Positions 23,607-35,040 of a stretch of 64,000 nt of DNA are shown here, one piece after another. The DNA is taken from positions 67,512,121 through 67,576,120 of the forward strand of contig CM040421.1 of NCBI GenBank assembly GCA_022702705.1, read 5' to 3'. Each line of letters begins with the position of its first letter. The stretch's first letter is position 1. The DNA comes from Papilionanthe hookeriana x Papilionanthe teres (Eukaryota > Streptophyta > Magnoliopsida > Asparagales > Orchidaceae). Below the pieces are notes generated by a model, which was given only the letters and a program-made list of their open reading frames with translations, was not told the origin of the DNA and made no database searches. The position numbers and the translations under genes are program-made.

Positions 23607-23998
23607 GGAACTTTAAGAACCAGGTAATATAAACCCTGTTTAATTCCTTTATATTAAGCAGGGGAATTTGTCGGCTTATAAAATTGGTTCGCAGACCAAA
23701 CGGATGTCACAAATCTTCTAGTTTATTTAATCAAGCCACATCATCAAGCAGTGTGCCTATTCTTCGGGATAGATACACGGTTTGTAATGCGGTGCTCGTT
23801 TATATAAACTATTCGGGATGCGAGACTGGTATGATTTCATATCTTGAAATTTTCAAACTTAAAAATTATTTTCAAAAAAAAAACCAAATGCTACTTTTCA
23901 AATTAAATATTGAAATTAAATTTAAAATATAAAAATTCACCGACAACTTCTGTAGACGACCCCCTTTTCAAAATACTTAACCTATAAATATGCCGACA

Positions 23999-24003
23999 GA
24001 ACT
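23999..24003. repeat. target-site duplication GAACT, right of solo LTR A
   Basis: Matches 16942-16946. Removing LTR A and one copy joins 24004 to 16941, restoring the leader-ORF1-gag order of element B. Confidence 0.85.
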
Positions 24004-24190
24004 CAATTATGGGTTTCTCAGTTTCCTGTACCTTGTTAATTAGCACGAAAAGAGTAACATCAGCGAACTTAATGTCCATATTGCCGAATCCTTGTCCAAA
24101 GCGAATGACCGCATCGTTAGGCAGCTCGTCCTTGTAGATAGCTTAGTCTATCCCGTTGGCGAAGGAGAAAATCAGTTTCGGTGCAGACAT
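24004..24190 (-). pseudogene. element B ORF1, start of a short reading frame before gag
   Basis: An ATG at 24190 opens a frame reading MSAPKLIFSFANGID, one stop, then AIYKDELPNDAVIRFGQGFG and DIKFADVTLFVLINKVQETE. It is cut at 24004 by the LTR A insertion. It follows the primer site by about 580 nt. Ogre elements carry an extra ORF between the 5' LTR and gag, and this frame sits at that position. I do not recognise its function. When A is removed, the frame would need one shift to enter gag. Confidence 0.55.
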
Positions 24191-24770
24191 CTTCTGCAGG
24201 GTAGATTCTAAGCGCGTAAGTTACAAATTTTGCTTCCTTTCGTCAGGACTAAAAGAAAGGAATTAAAAAAAAGTATGAACACATTTCAATTTATCTTTTC
24301 GTTTTCTTTATAAAGTATTTCAGATTCTCATTTTTTTTTATTTTTTATTTGTGTATTTGTGGTTTAACAGAAAGTTCATTTATTAAAGGGTTTGTTTATT
24401 AGAAGGTTTGTTCATTAAGAACGAAACAAATTAAAAGGGGATAGGTTAAAATAAAGATAAGGGACCCAATCCAGAAATTGGAAAGGAAGAGAGAGTCTCA
24501 CAAGACTTCTCAACCCGAGGAACCGCTCCTAAGCTAACACCTATTGGGGGTCCACCCCACCTCAAAGAGGTAAAAGGATTCCAGAACCTCTCTGTTTAGG
24601 GGTGCCTAAATAGTGGCTCCAAAATCCAAGAGAGTTGATTATACCCGTTCAAGACAGAAATGAATGTGGTATTTCAACGGAAAGAATGATAGTTTGATCC
24701 AAAAGGGGCATGGATTCACTATCGATTTACGAAAGCAAAACCATCTGATCAAATTGGAGAGAGGAACTAG
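24191..24770 (-). other. element B leader between primer site and ORF1
   Basis: Non-coding sequence read on the minus strand. It passes a CCCCAATAGGTGTTAGC-like GC-balanced part and an AT-rich part ending in CTGCAGAAG just before the ORF1 ATG. There are no tandem repeats. It is the only sequence in the loop of the A/B inverted repeat besides ORF1 and the primer site. Confidence 0.6.
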
Positions 24771-24788
24771 TCCCCAGCGGAGTCGCCA
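24771..24788 (-). other. primer binding site of element B (tRNA-Arg)
   Basis: On the minus strand TGGCGACTCCGCTGGGGA, five to seven bases after the LTR end (GCCCACA). It is complementary to the 3' end of a plant tRNA-Arg, the primer used by Ogre elements. It starts minus-strand DNA synthesis and fixes the orientation of element B. Confidence 0.85.
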
Positions 24789-25190
24789 GAAATTGTGGGC
24801 ATATTTTTAGGTTATGTGTTATATTTTAGAAAAAGGGGTCGCCTACAGAAGTTGTCGGTGAATTTTAAAATTTTAAATTTAATTTAAACATATATACAAT
24901 TTGAAAAGTAGCATTTGATTTTTTTAAATAAAATTAAGTTTGAAAATTTTAAGATATGAAATCAAACCGATCTCACATCCCAAATAATTTATATAAACGA
25001 GCACCGCATCACAAACCATGTATTTATTCCGAGGAATAGACACACTGCTTGATGATGGGGCTTGATTAAATAAACTAGAAGATTTGTGACATCTGTTTGT
25101 TATGTGAACCAATTTTATAAGCCGACAAGTTCCCCTGCTTAATATAAAGGAATTAAGCAGGGTTTATATTACCTGGGTTCTTAAAGTTCC

Positions 25191-25247
25191 TTATAAGGGC
25201 AATCCCCTATAGTTAATTACATCTTAAGTGACGAGAATCACTAAAGA
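25191..25247 (-). promoter_or_regulatory. conserved two-hairpin segment, LTR B
   Basis: Minus strand. Hairpin 1 is TCTTTAGTGA with TCACTTAAGA, 9 of 10 positions paired. Hairpin 2 is CTATAGGGG with CCCTTATAA around ATTG, 8 of 9 paired. The linker is 9 nt. Compared with LTR A, one A-T pair of hairpin 1 has become G-C on both sides. Confidence 0.7.
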
Positions 25248-28200
25248 AAACTCTCGATAATGATCAGTGATTTTGCTTTCAAGAATTTCAAAGTTTGAGG
25301 TTTCAAATGAATTGGATTTTGGAAATTTTAATAGGGAATAGCTTAAATTTGGAACAGTTTATTTTGGGAGTCCAAAGGAAGAGAAGTAGGGGATGTCACA
25401 GACCTGAAGTGAACTTCGGTGACTTCCGAGCTATCCTGTTGTTCGACTTGATTTAGAGTATATTTAATGTTTCAATCCTGCCGATTTCGATTAATTAGGA
25501 CTTATACTTGTATGACATAATCACACAAATAGCCTCGAAGATGTGAGGGTTTATGTCGTACCAAACGACTACCTCAGAGTCCTAAGACCAGTTAGGGCTT
25601 AATTTGCATAATATGATTGTGCAAATGCCTAACGAAAAGTTAAGGATTTATGTTGCACTAAGCAATCTACCTCGAAATGCTATGGTTTTGTTATTTAATT
25701 CTAGGAAAGGTTTTGCTGAAGTAGACACAAGTTTCTTGATGAAGATGGCCGTGCTGCCCACCGTGCTCCAAGCTCCTTGTTGTTGCAGAGGTTTGGTTTT
25801 AGAAAGTGGAAATCAAGAGATGAGAGAAGTGTTTTGGTTTAGAAAAGTTGAAAATTGAGATAGCTTAGTATTTTAATTAAAACAAATCTTAAAGTTGATT
25901 AAGCAGAACTGATTAAGATCCCACGGTTCCGTCATCCCGACACTGCTATTTTCATCGGATGCACTTATTCCAAATGAATTTGCTAAACTCAACTGAATTA
26001 GTTCCACACTTTCATTTAGACCGTGGGAAATCTAGTTAGCAAACGTGGGTTACATCATCCGAGGGATTCCTGATCATCCAACGAGATGTTTTAATTTAGT
26101 TGTAGTTATAGTTTTGTTGTTCTGTTTGTGATTAAATTTTGAGTTGTTTTATCTTTTGAATATTTTGGCGGTGAATTTTATCTTGTGTTGATTTTAATTT
26201 AGTTTTGGGTTTCAGTTTTGTGGCTATCCTAAAAGTTTCAGTTTTCATGCAGGGTGACATTCTTGTTTAACATGCAAGAGAAGTAAAGTACAGTGCAGGT
26301 AAATAAATCGCAATAAAATAAAAGCGTACCTGGAGAGTCTTCTCGTCATTCCCGACTGCACTTAAAACACATGTCAGAGCATTTATATATTTCATGGAAA
26401 ACACCTAGGTAAAGCTAAGGGAAGGTTCTGGTTGTCTACCAAAGTTCTAATCCTATGCTAGTCAACTCCTATGACGTCTAGGTTCTTGTGTTTTGTTAAG
26501 GATGATTTTCTTCAACAAAAAATAATTAAATTCAATTGTTCTTCTAAAACATCCCATCATATTGAGAAAGTTCTCGGGACGAGTCCGAACATCTTTTCGA
26601 TGCTTCAGGATTATTTTGAGTCCGAATGAATTTCACTTGTACGAGTGATTTGGTCATCCAAGAATTTAGTTAAGTTTTGTTTCTTGCTCATTGAACTTGG
26701 ACATTTGATTGTCCGATGAGTTAAGTGACATTTCACTTGACACTCCATTTGAGAGTTATGAAGGTGAAAGACTTCAGGGGCAGATTAGTTCATCAAAGGA
26801 TTTAGTCATTCTTAAGTGAAATTTTAGTTGGAGATTTAAAGTGATTTTGATTTAATTATAAAGTTTTATTTGATCTTTTTAGGTGTTTTAAACCATTTTA
26901 AGTTGGAATAGTATTCAAGTTGTTTAATTCAATTAAACTTTTATATTTTAAATGATCTTAATGTTTTAAATTAATTTTAATGTCTTAAACTGATTTAATT
27001 TATGATGTTTTAGTCACGAATTGTTCTAGGTTAATCTTTGATGTTTCAAATTATTTAAATTAAAGGAGGTGTTTAGATTATTTAATTTCATTAAATTTTA
27101 ATGATTCAAGTTTGGTTTAAATTAATCATAGTACTTTAGGTTAATTTTAGTTAGTTTGGCTTTCACTTTTTTTTGTTTTTAATTGTTTTGAGATTAATTT
27201 TTATGTTTCAAATTTTTTTTAAGTTTGTTTCCAAGTGATTTCAAATTAGTTTTAATGTTTTAGATTTATTTTAGTTCAATTATTAAGTCATTTAATGTTT
27301 TAAGCTTTAATTTAATTAAGGATTATTTCTTTTTTTATTATTATTAATTTCAATTATCACTCTTTAGAATTAATTAAGAATTGAGTATTATTGAATTGAT
27401 CCATTTAGAGATTTTAGATTGAAGAATTGATATCTTCTTAAGTCATATCCCTAATCTTAATGATCCAAATTTTAATTATTCTCCCAAAATTTAAATAATT
27501 TAACTAATTATGATTCCATTTTGATGTATTAAAAGTGATTAATGGGTTTCTACCTTTAATTCCTTAAGTTACAAACATCCAAGAGAAAATTAAGCTCGAA
27601 TATTTTACCTCCCTTTGATTAGGCCTAAAGTATCACTTAGGGTTAAAATCCTTAATTACTTTTATGCCCTTTTAAGCATGTTCATTTCATAACTCACCAA
27701 ATTGAGCTCAAATGAACTTAAAATTTTTATGTCACTTTACTCACATGTCAATTAAGACATTAGAGAAAAAAATATGATTTTTCCATTTTTAATTTAATTT
27801 ATATAATTATTTTAATGAAAAAAAAGGGTTTTCAATGAAAATTCAACAACATGACCAAAGTAAAATTTACGTGCCTTAGGAAAATTATGGGATGTTCCTA
27901 CTAACTAGAGGACCACTTAGACCAATTTTGGTGATTTTTTGGATTATATTTTATTTATTATAATTATTTTAAGCTTTGGAGTATTAATTAATTATAAAAT
28001 AAAATTAAAGTTAAAAAAATAGATTTTATATTTTTCGTAAGTCCTTCTGACCTTAAGGAAGTCAGAGAACCAAATTTTATAATTTTTTGATTTTTTTTTA
28101 TTTATTAGAATTATTTTAGTGGAAGGGTTTGAAAATTCATTTTTTTAACATTAAAAATTACATTAAGCTTTTAAAATTCAATATCTTTACCTAGAGACTT

Positions 28201-29443
28201 AGGAAAAATATTTGGTTGGTTTCTAAGTGATAAGGGAGCAAAATAAGACATTTTTGTGATTTTTAATATTTTTGTGATTTTTTTTAATTTTTTAATTACT
28301 AAAATATTAAAAATAGGGTTAAAAATGAAAATTTTTAGAAAATTTCAATTTTAAATTTCTTAGACTTCTCTGATATCAGAGAGCTCATAAAACCAATTTG
28401 GTGAATTCTTTAAGTGAATTTTGGGTTTTATGAATTTTTTAATTTTCAAAATGGCTATGTCACTTAATTAATTCATTTAATGGGTTAAATTGTTTCCGAT
28501 TAACTTGAAATTTTTATGTGAGGTTCTCTGTATCCTAAGTGACAATGGAGAATTGTTTTCAAGTGATTTTGATGTGTGGTTACTCCTAATTAATTGAAGT
28601 TCAATTTTAAGTGTTTGGGCCAATTAGGGTTATTTTTAAGAAGTTAAATCAAACCATAATTTTCCTAGGGTCCTCTGGTTATAAGATACCTCCCCTAATT
28701 TTTCTAGAATTTTCTAAGCAATATACTAATTATTAGAATTAAAATACCAAAACAGACACATAAACTTGAAAATTAGATAACTTACCATAGAGATGGCCTC
28801 TGGTCTTGGAAAATTCAGGGAATGTTCTTAAGAACAGAGGCTACAAAAGCCCTATGGTCTCATGCCATGATGAATTGTGTATGCAAATGGAGAATTAAAA
28901 CACCACATAAGGTATTTAAATCATTAAAAATCATAGATTCAGCAAATTAACTTAATTCTTTTTCCACATTATTCTCCTCTATTCACTGAGTAAGAGGTTT
29001 TTTTAGTTTATTTTTATGATTTTTTTATGTAAAGATATGAATTTTTGAAGTTATGGTTATTTAATAAATTCAGAAAATCCTATTTATCTACTTAAACCAG
29101 TCAGCGCCGCATCATCCTCATCCATGTCAAAAGCACATGCGGTGTCATTTGATTCGACGCCGCCATCCGACTCAGCAGCCATGCGTCCCGCGGTTCCGTT
29201 TCGTGCCTCCGTCTGACGCGATCCTAGCCGTCCATCCAATACATGCGCGAGTGGATGACATTTGTTGATCTTCCCCAGGCGTCCTAACCCGAGAACCGTC
29301 CACGTTATATACCTAAGATCTCGCTCGATACTCAACCAAATCATGCATGGTTGGTCTTTATCGACGCGTCTAGACTATACGAACATATCCATACGGCTAT
29401 GATGCATTGAAATCAAGCCAAACAAAATGGAGAATTCATAAAA

Positions 29444-29563
29444 GCTCGAGAGGAAGAAGAGGTCAGTACCTTGGCTCTGAGAAGTGAAGCTTCAATCAGA
29501 GGGGCTCGGGAGGAAGAAGAGGTCAATAACTTGGCTCTGAGAAGTGAAGCTTCAATCAGAGGG
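29444..29563 (-). repeat. 60-bp tandem duplication in LTR B
   Basis: Two copies (29444-29503 and 29504-29563, with a few bases of a third) differ at only a few positions. The unit covers the conserved CCAAG|GT string. In transcript order the upstream copy has lost the GT (CCAAGTTATTG) and the downstream copy keeps it (CCAAGGTACTG). Confidence 0.85.
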
Positions 29564-29951
29564 GCTCGACATGTTCGTTGGATTCCAGGGAAGCTAAGGA
29601 TGAAGTCTAGAGCTGTGGTGAAATGCCTAGGTATGATTTCCACCAAGCCCGATTTCAAGCTTTGGTCTCCAACACAAATGGATGGCCTGGTGAGGGGGCT
29701 TCCACTAGGGAACTTCTTCTCTTCGTCTGGTGAAGGTGTGGGTGAGTTTAATTTGATTTTGGTGGAGGTTTTAGGGATGTCTTGGTTTCAAGCCTGAGAT
29801 TGAGCTCTCAAATTGAGCTCAATGAGTGGGAATTAGGGCAGGAAAATAGTGGGGATCAACTTCTCTATACTAGGAGAAGAGTGTGGAGTAATTTTGGCAG
29901 AGTTTTGACAAGGTTTTTGTTCATCACCTCTTTTGGTCGTGGAGTGGTGAG

Positions 29952-29959
29952 TTTAAATA
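29952..29959 (-). promoter_or_regulatory. TATA box of LTR B
   Basis: TATTTAAA on the minus strand in the context CCATGGCTATTTAAACTCA, the same as in LTR A, about 2.2 kb into the LTR. Confidence 0.7.
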
Positions 29960-32177
29960 GCCATGGCTGTGGAGCGTCTCAGGGCAAGCCAGGGATTGGG
30001 ATCAGCTGCTTAGTTCAAGGGAAGAAGAGTCATGGTGTCCACTGGCCATGGGACACCTCAGCAAGGGAGTTTTGAATTTTTTTGGCTCACATGGAGCTCT
30101 CAGCTGTGGTGTTTTCCGGCGACCCAGGTGGCTGACCAGCAGGCATGGGTCACCATCTTGACCAGTGTGGTCAGGGTTGGGGTTTGGTGAGTTCAATTGG
30201 CTTTGGACATGTGTAAAGGAGTTGATTTAAATGGAATGGGGGGAGAGCTAATTTTGGGTCAAAATGGGTCCAAGTCATGGATTATGGTTTGGTGCACCCA
30301 CCAAGGTGACCTTGGGTGTGGTGGGGGTCAGGTAAGTCAGCTAGCTTAGTGGGGAGAAGTCACCATCTAAGTACATCACCATCTAAGTACATTTAGGTTT
30401 AATCAAGATTTAGAAGAGTCATGAAAAGGTTTAATCACCCTTAAGGTAATCATTAAAGGACTCCCTCCTTTTGCCATAAATGGCATGGTGATGTGTAAAG
30501 TGACTCCCATGGCTTGCATATGGCTTGTCCATGGCGTCATGGCTCCATGTGGCTTGGGAATGGCTTGGTCAATTTCATGAAAAAGGGTTTTTTGAATTTT
30601 TGGGTATTTCGGTGGAAAATTTTCATGAGGTCATATTTAGTTTGATTAAATGATGAAATAAAACTTAGGGGATGATTTTATTAAATGGATGCTGAGAAGG
30701 AATTGTCGTGTGGGCTTTAGAGCCAATTTTGGCCTTTTTAAACTTAGTGAAAATGGGCTTTAAAAAAATGCTTTAAGGAAGTTAGCTTTTTTAGGTTTCA
30801 AAATAAACTTTTGGATGAAAATTTGGTAAAGGGTTGAGCCAAATAAATTTTGCATTTGGTTTAGGAATATTCCATGAATGATTTGGAACAATTTTGGGGT
30901 AATTTGGAGTTGAATTTGATTTAATTTGGGTTTTTTAATAATAGGGTCAAAGTGGGTTAAATTGGGCTAACTTGGGCTAAGGTTGGGCTAATGTTGATTT
31001 TGATGTAAAATTAATGTTGCAAAAGGTTAATGGCAGTGTGAAAAAGGGTTTCTAATTTTGTTTGGGTCTTGATTTTGGGATTTGGGCTTGTTTTGGGTTC
31101 ATGATTGGTTTAGGCCAATTTGGGGAATTTTTGGTTTGCGTTAGAATTGGGTGGAGTTTGGGTTCAAATATTGGGTAATTTATGTTATGGTTTTGTTTGT
31201 GGGGATGTTAGGAAGATTTCAAAACAAATTTGGGGAAATTGGGTGACATTTGGGTTGAATTTGGGATGGATTGAGTCACTTGGTCAATTTGGGCCTTAAG
31301 GGCAATTTTGGGTTTTTTATCAAATTAGGTTAAATTGACAAAATTGTGGTATGTGGCAGTTGAACAAAATGAAACTAGGAATATTTGGGATTTTTTGGAA
31401 TTTTTTGAGAAATTTTGGAATTTTTGGATTTTTGGGCCAAAAAGGGTATTTTGGGTATTTGGAGGGTATTGGGGGTATTTTTGGAAATTTTGGTATATTT
31501 GGCCATGGATGATCAATTTGAGTGGTGGGGAGTGTTTAGGATTGATTTTGAGGAATTTTGGAAATTTGGGCAATTTTGGAGATTTGGGGTAATTTCTAGG
31601 GTATTTGGTAGGTTTGATGGGTTTAGGGCCCCCCGGGGGTCAAAAATTGAAATTTGGGAAAAATAAAGATTGATTAGATGTGAGTAGAATGAAACCATTT
31701 TGGTTGGGCCATGAAGCCATATTAAGCTCACAAGAGCCATGAGAGGACTCATTTTAGGTACTCAATATATTGTTCCTAACCCTCTTAGCCAGGGGCTTAG
31801 GGGTTGAGGTCCATCCATATGAGTTTCCTACATGAGTCAGAAAGCCAAGTTGGTTATGAGTGGTTTTAGGGTTTGGAATGTGTGTAGAAGTGTGGTGTGT
31901 ACAAGTTGAACCTCACGAAGACCAGGCCACCCAGGGTTGTCCTAAGGCTTGACCATCCTATAGGAACTCATCCTTGATCCTCCACATTTGACTTTTAACC
32001 TTCCAAGTGGCTTGGAGGTTTATGGTCATCTGTGTGGTTCAAGAAGAGTTAAAAAAGTGTTTGAATTTCTAAGTGGTGGGTTCCATTTCTAGTCCTCTAG
32101 GATAGTCAAAGGGAAAACCTATGGCTAGATCCTAAGCACTAAGAAGAGAAAAGACCTCACCAAAAATGAGGTCAACA

Positions 32178-33250
32178 GAACTTCAAAGGGATTGCATTGG
32201 GGAAGAGAAAGAGATAAGTTGTATTTTCTTTTGTGGTTTGTATGACTTTTCTTTTATATATAAAATCTATGTTTTATTATATCTTTTCCATGAATTCTGA
32301 GTAGTCTTCTTTGTCTTTCTTCTTGCCTAGAGATGTGATGATGGTTTAATGTGGATTTGATGTGCCTTTAATGTATTGAAGAGATTGTGATGGTTTTTCA
32401 TTTAGAACTTAATTTACTTTCGATTTGGCCAATTGAAATGTTAAAATATGTTGTTGAACTTTAAGTTCGAAAGGATTTAATGTCCTACAACAATAATGAA
32501 AGATCCATTCAATTTCCATGAATGAATTGCGTAGTTCATGAGAATTGCGTGCAAATAAATAGGGAAATGTGTTTTGAAGGACTTCAATGTGGAGATTTCA
32601 GGGTGACAGGCTGAAATCCCCAAATTGGTTCTAAGATTAGTAATTAATATCAAAGGTTAGCCTTTGGGTGAAGATTAAGTGGGAGCTCCGAAGTGAGAGC
32701 CGATATCCTCCCAGCCTAGCCTTAGAGTTAATGACAAACTTAGAAAATGTCAATGTTCTTTTCTTATTTAGAGGAGGGGGTCCTCTTCTAAAGGTAAAGA
32801 ATCATCTATGTTCCTATTTGGCACAATAAATTAGATAACTGATACATAGCAATCCATACATCGTATTCTCATTGCAAGAAGAAATATACTTTTCTTATAT
32901 ATATCAAAAATCTTTCAAATACTTAATTTGGTGTGTCTGTTAGATAATTTTGTTTTCAAGTTATTAGAAATATTGTAGTTTAGTAGTTGTTACTGTTTTC
33001 TTCACAGTAGTAGTAGAAGTAAGTGTTGAAATTTAAACTTAATTAGAGTATAGGATTTCAGTGGTTTATTATGACTTGTGAAATTTTACTTTACTTCAAC
33101 TTAAAACCTCCCTGTGGAATCGATAACCAGGACTCCATTAGGGCCTTGTATTACTTGATATGATACGCATACTTGCGTTGAATGCTTGGACTTATCAAAA
33201 TCATTAAAAATATATAAATTTGAGTTCATAAATTCTTGCAATATAAGTCT
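32178..33250 (+). mobile_element. Athila-like LTR fragment (R-U5 half)
   Basis: Forward strand. It holds the block GTAAAGAATCATCTATGTTC followed by CTATTTGGCACAAT (about 32796-32827), then GTGGAATCGATAACC (33114-33128) and TGATATGATACGCATACTTG (33157-33176). These match the order of landmarks in the Athila LTR at 51743-53515. The left part of the LTR is missing because LTR B begins there. No primer site follows, and from about 33260 the sequence is element C integrase. Confidence 0.7.
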
Positions 33251-33280
33251 CGTGCATCATACGCCTTAATCAAAAATATT

Positions 33281-34010
33281 TTGTACAGGAGATCCTTCGA
33301 TTAGGTGTGGCTGAGATGTCTGAGCAAAGTAGAAGCACAAAAAATTATCGAAGAAGTACATGTCGGATTGTGTGGAGCTCACCAGTCAGAACCAAAAATG
33401 AAGATGAAAATCAAAAGACTCGGATACTACTAGCCAGCAATGATGACAGACTGCATGGATATAGCAAAGAAATATCATCAATGCCAAGTAAACGGAGTGG
33501 TCTTGTACTAACCTCCGAATGTTCTATAGCCCACGATTGCCTCGTGTCCATTTGAGTGTTGGGAAACTGTTATAGTGGGTCCAATAGACCCTTCATCTTC
33601 AAAAGGACACAAATTTATATTCGTAACTACATACTACTTCTCTAAGTGGGCAGAGTCAGTTCTGCTATGGGAAGTCACATCACAGCAGGTTCTACAGTTC
33701 TTCAAGAATCATATTTTCTATCGCTTCGGTGTGCCACAAATGATCATCTCGGATAATGATTCCGACTTCAAGAGTATGAAGATCAACAACTTTGTCCGAA
33801 GACATGGGATAGATTGGAGATACTTGATAATCTACTACCCCAAAGCAAATGGCTTGGTAGAAGCCTTCAACAAGATGCTGGTTCAATTTCTAAAGAAGAC
33901 GCTCGACGATAACAAAAGAGGATGGCACAAGAAATTGCTAGAAGATTTGTAGGCCTATAGGACGATAGTTAGTACATCGACACAGTCTACACCTTATGCA
34001 CTTGTGAAGA
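33281..34010 (+). pseudogene. element C integrase (Tat/Ogre type), N-terminal and core
   Basis: One frame without indels, broken by a handful of stops. It starts LYRRSFD, then the zinc-binding part IIEEVHVGLCGAHQS with CHQ-type Cys near 33480 (YHQCQVNGVV). The catalytic core follows (FECWETVIVGPIDPSSSKG, YYFSKWAESV, IISDNDSDFKS, NGLVEAFNK). The first catalytic Asp is replaced by Val (TVIVGP), while the second Asp and the Glu are present. It ends in TQSTPYALV at about 34010, where about 150 C-terminal residues would normally follow. Instead an ALKBH-type domain begins eight bases later in another frame. Confidence 0.85.
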
Positions 34011-34017
34011 AGTTCAA

Positions 34018-34706
34018 GAGAAATTTAACAATATCTTAGAAGGACTTGAGTTATACACCAACGTATTCTCGAAGAAAGATGAAAAAGGACCTCTGTATTG
34101 CATCGACGCTCTTCAGACTCTGGGCAGAGCAGGTCGCTTGAAGTCGAGAACATAAACAGAGCCATCAAAATGGAAGAGAGGTAAAGGCAGGGTCACCATT
34201 TAGTATAGTTGTTGCTACAACTTTGTTAAAGATCGACAAGGCAATCCCCCGGGGATCCTACAACATGATGAAGTGGATCAGATACCACCGACAATCAAGA
34301 AAATGATAAAGAGGATGGTCGGGTGGCATATACTGCATGCGGATTGTATTCCGAATAGTTGCATCATAAACATTTATGAGGATGGGGACTGCATCCCACA
34401 TCATATCAACCACCATGACTTTGTGAGACCTTTCTGGTCTCCTTTATAAGCGAATGCAACATCCTTTTTGGACGTGAAATTCAAATTGTCGAACCTGGGG
34501 AATTCTGAGGTTCTGTTGACATCCCTCTACCAGTCGAATCAGTACTGGTATTAAAAGAAAATGGAGAAAATTTAGCAAAACACTACATCCCAGAAGTTAC
34601 GAGAAAAAGGGTGTAAGTCACTTTCAGAAGAATGAATGAAGATAAAACGACGTTTTACTACGAGTCGGATCCAGAATTGGAGAACCTTCATCCTTTGCCA
34701 CTGTGA
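34018..34706 (+). pseudogene. ALKBH9/10-type 2-oxoglutarate/Fe(II) oxygenase domain carried by element C
   Basis: Readable as one protein with three in-frame stops before a one-base deletion near 34438 and two after it. Landmarks in order: GLELYTNVFSKKDE, WKRGKGRVTI, CCYNFVKDRQGNPPGI, IKKMIKRMVGWHIL, CIPNSCIINIYEDGDCIP, HHDFVRPF, SECNILFG, EPGEF, IPLPVESVLVL, NLAKHYIPEV and VTFRRMNE. These are the landmarks of plant ALKBH9/ALKBH10 proteins, which remove N6-methyl groups from adenine in mRNA. The distal His (34581) and the 2-oxoglutarate Arg region (KRV, FRR) remain. The expected iron motif HxD reads HIN (34402-34410), if aligned correctly. No intron interrupts it. It follows integrase on the same strand and precedes the repeat-rich 3' UTR and LTR C. 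Confidence 0.85.
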
Positions 34707-35040
34707 TGGCAGTACCTCCGGGTGTTAGCGAGGAGACTTTTGTTTCGGAGCGTAACCTTGGCAGGTTGGCTCGTCCCCGCAGCAGCCTCAGGCTACAGAA
34801 ATTTACTACCCCTCACAACGGGTTACGTCAGTTGTTGTCACCACTATTGCAGCAACCAGATGATATGATACGTCAGTTCTGTTTAGTTTTGTACACATGA
34901 TCGACTTTTGGATGCTTGTCAGCATATGAACAGTTGTACTACTTTCAGCAAAATTAATGAAGATTTCTATTTTTAGAATTGGTTTTTTTTCAATGTGATG
35001 GTCGAAAGTCATAGGACCATGTGTTGGTTCCAAATAAAAA
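34707..35040 (+). other. tail after the ALKBH-type domain
   Basis: A 66-codon frame from 34703 (MMAVPPGVSEETFVSERNLG, then GRLARPRSSLRLQ) could be a frameshifted C-terminal extension of the preceding protein, or chance. From about 34900 there is no coding signal. I cannot assign it. Confidence 0.3.

Larger units (their letters stand above)
16947..23998 (+). mobile_element. solo LTR A of a Tat/Ogre-like element, 7.05 kb
   Basis: Begins TGTTGACCTC and ends GCCGACA, with GAACT on both sides, no primer site after it and no coding sequence of its own. So it is a solo LTR left by LTR-LTR recombination. Regions in order: a U3 very poor in G (17400-18450), a TATA box (19142), a conserved AAG|GTATGG string (19570), a very AT-rich 2.5-kb stretch (19950-22100), GAGAAGACCCTCC (about 22531), and a conserved two-hairpin segment (23550). 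It is an inverted copy of LTR B at roughly nine bases in ten in blocks compared by eye. It interrupts element B between ORF1 and gag. The open frames inside are shadows. Confidence 0.88.
24794..32177 (-). mobile_element. 5' LTR B of a Tat/Ogre-like element, about 7.4 kb
   Basis: On the minus strand it starts TGTTGACCTC at 32177 and ends GCCCACA next to the primer site at 24788. It is the inverted partner of LTR A over its whole length, with the same order: G-poor U3, TATA (29959), CCAAGGTACTG (29469), AT-rich middle, GAGAAGAC (about 26345), two hairpins (25247-25191). A 60-bp tandem duplication lies at the splice-donor-like site (29444). Ogre LTRs are known to be long. This is longer than usual. 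The open frames at 25604, 29084-30075 and 31325-31752 are shadows within it. Confidence 0.87.

Noticed and set aside
23684..25112. A 60-80-codon frame shared by LTR A (23684) and LTR B (24924-25112, minus), with similar start MVRRPNGCHK / MVHITNRCHK
   Set aside because: The two copies are similar because the LTRs are. Amino-acid changes are frequent, the frame is not kept in C, and in D it begins elsewhere. I see no sign of protein-level constraint.
16947..32177. The large inverted repeat as an assembly fold-back or a giant foldback transposon
   Set aside because: The arms differ at roughly one base in ten and by indels, which a fold-back artefact would not show. The target duplications and gag continuity explain it as a nested LTR.
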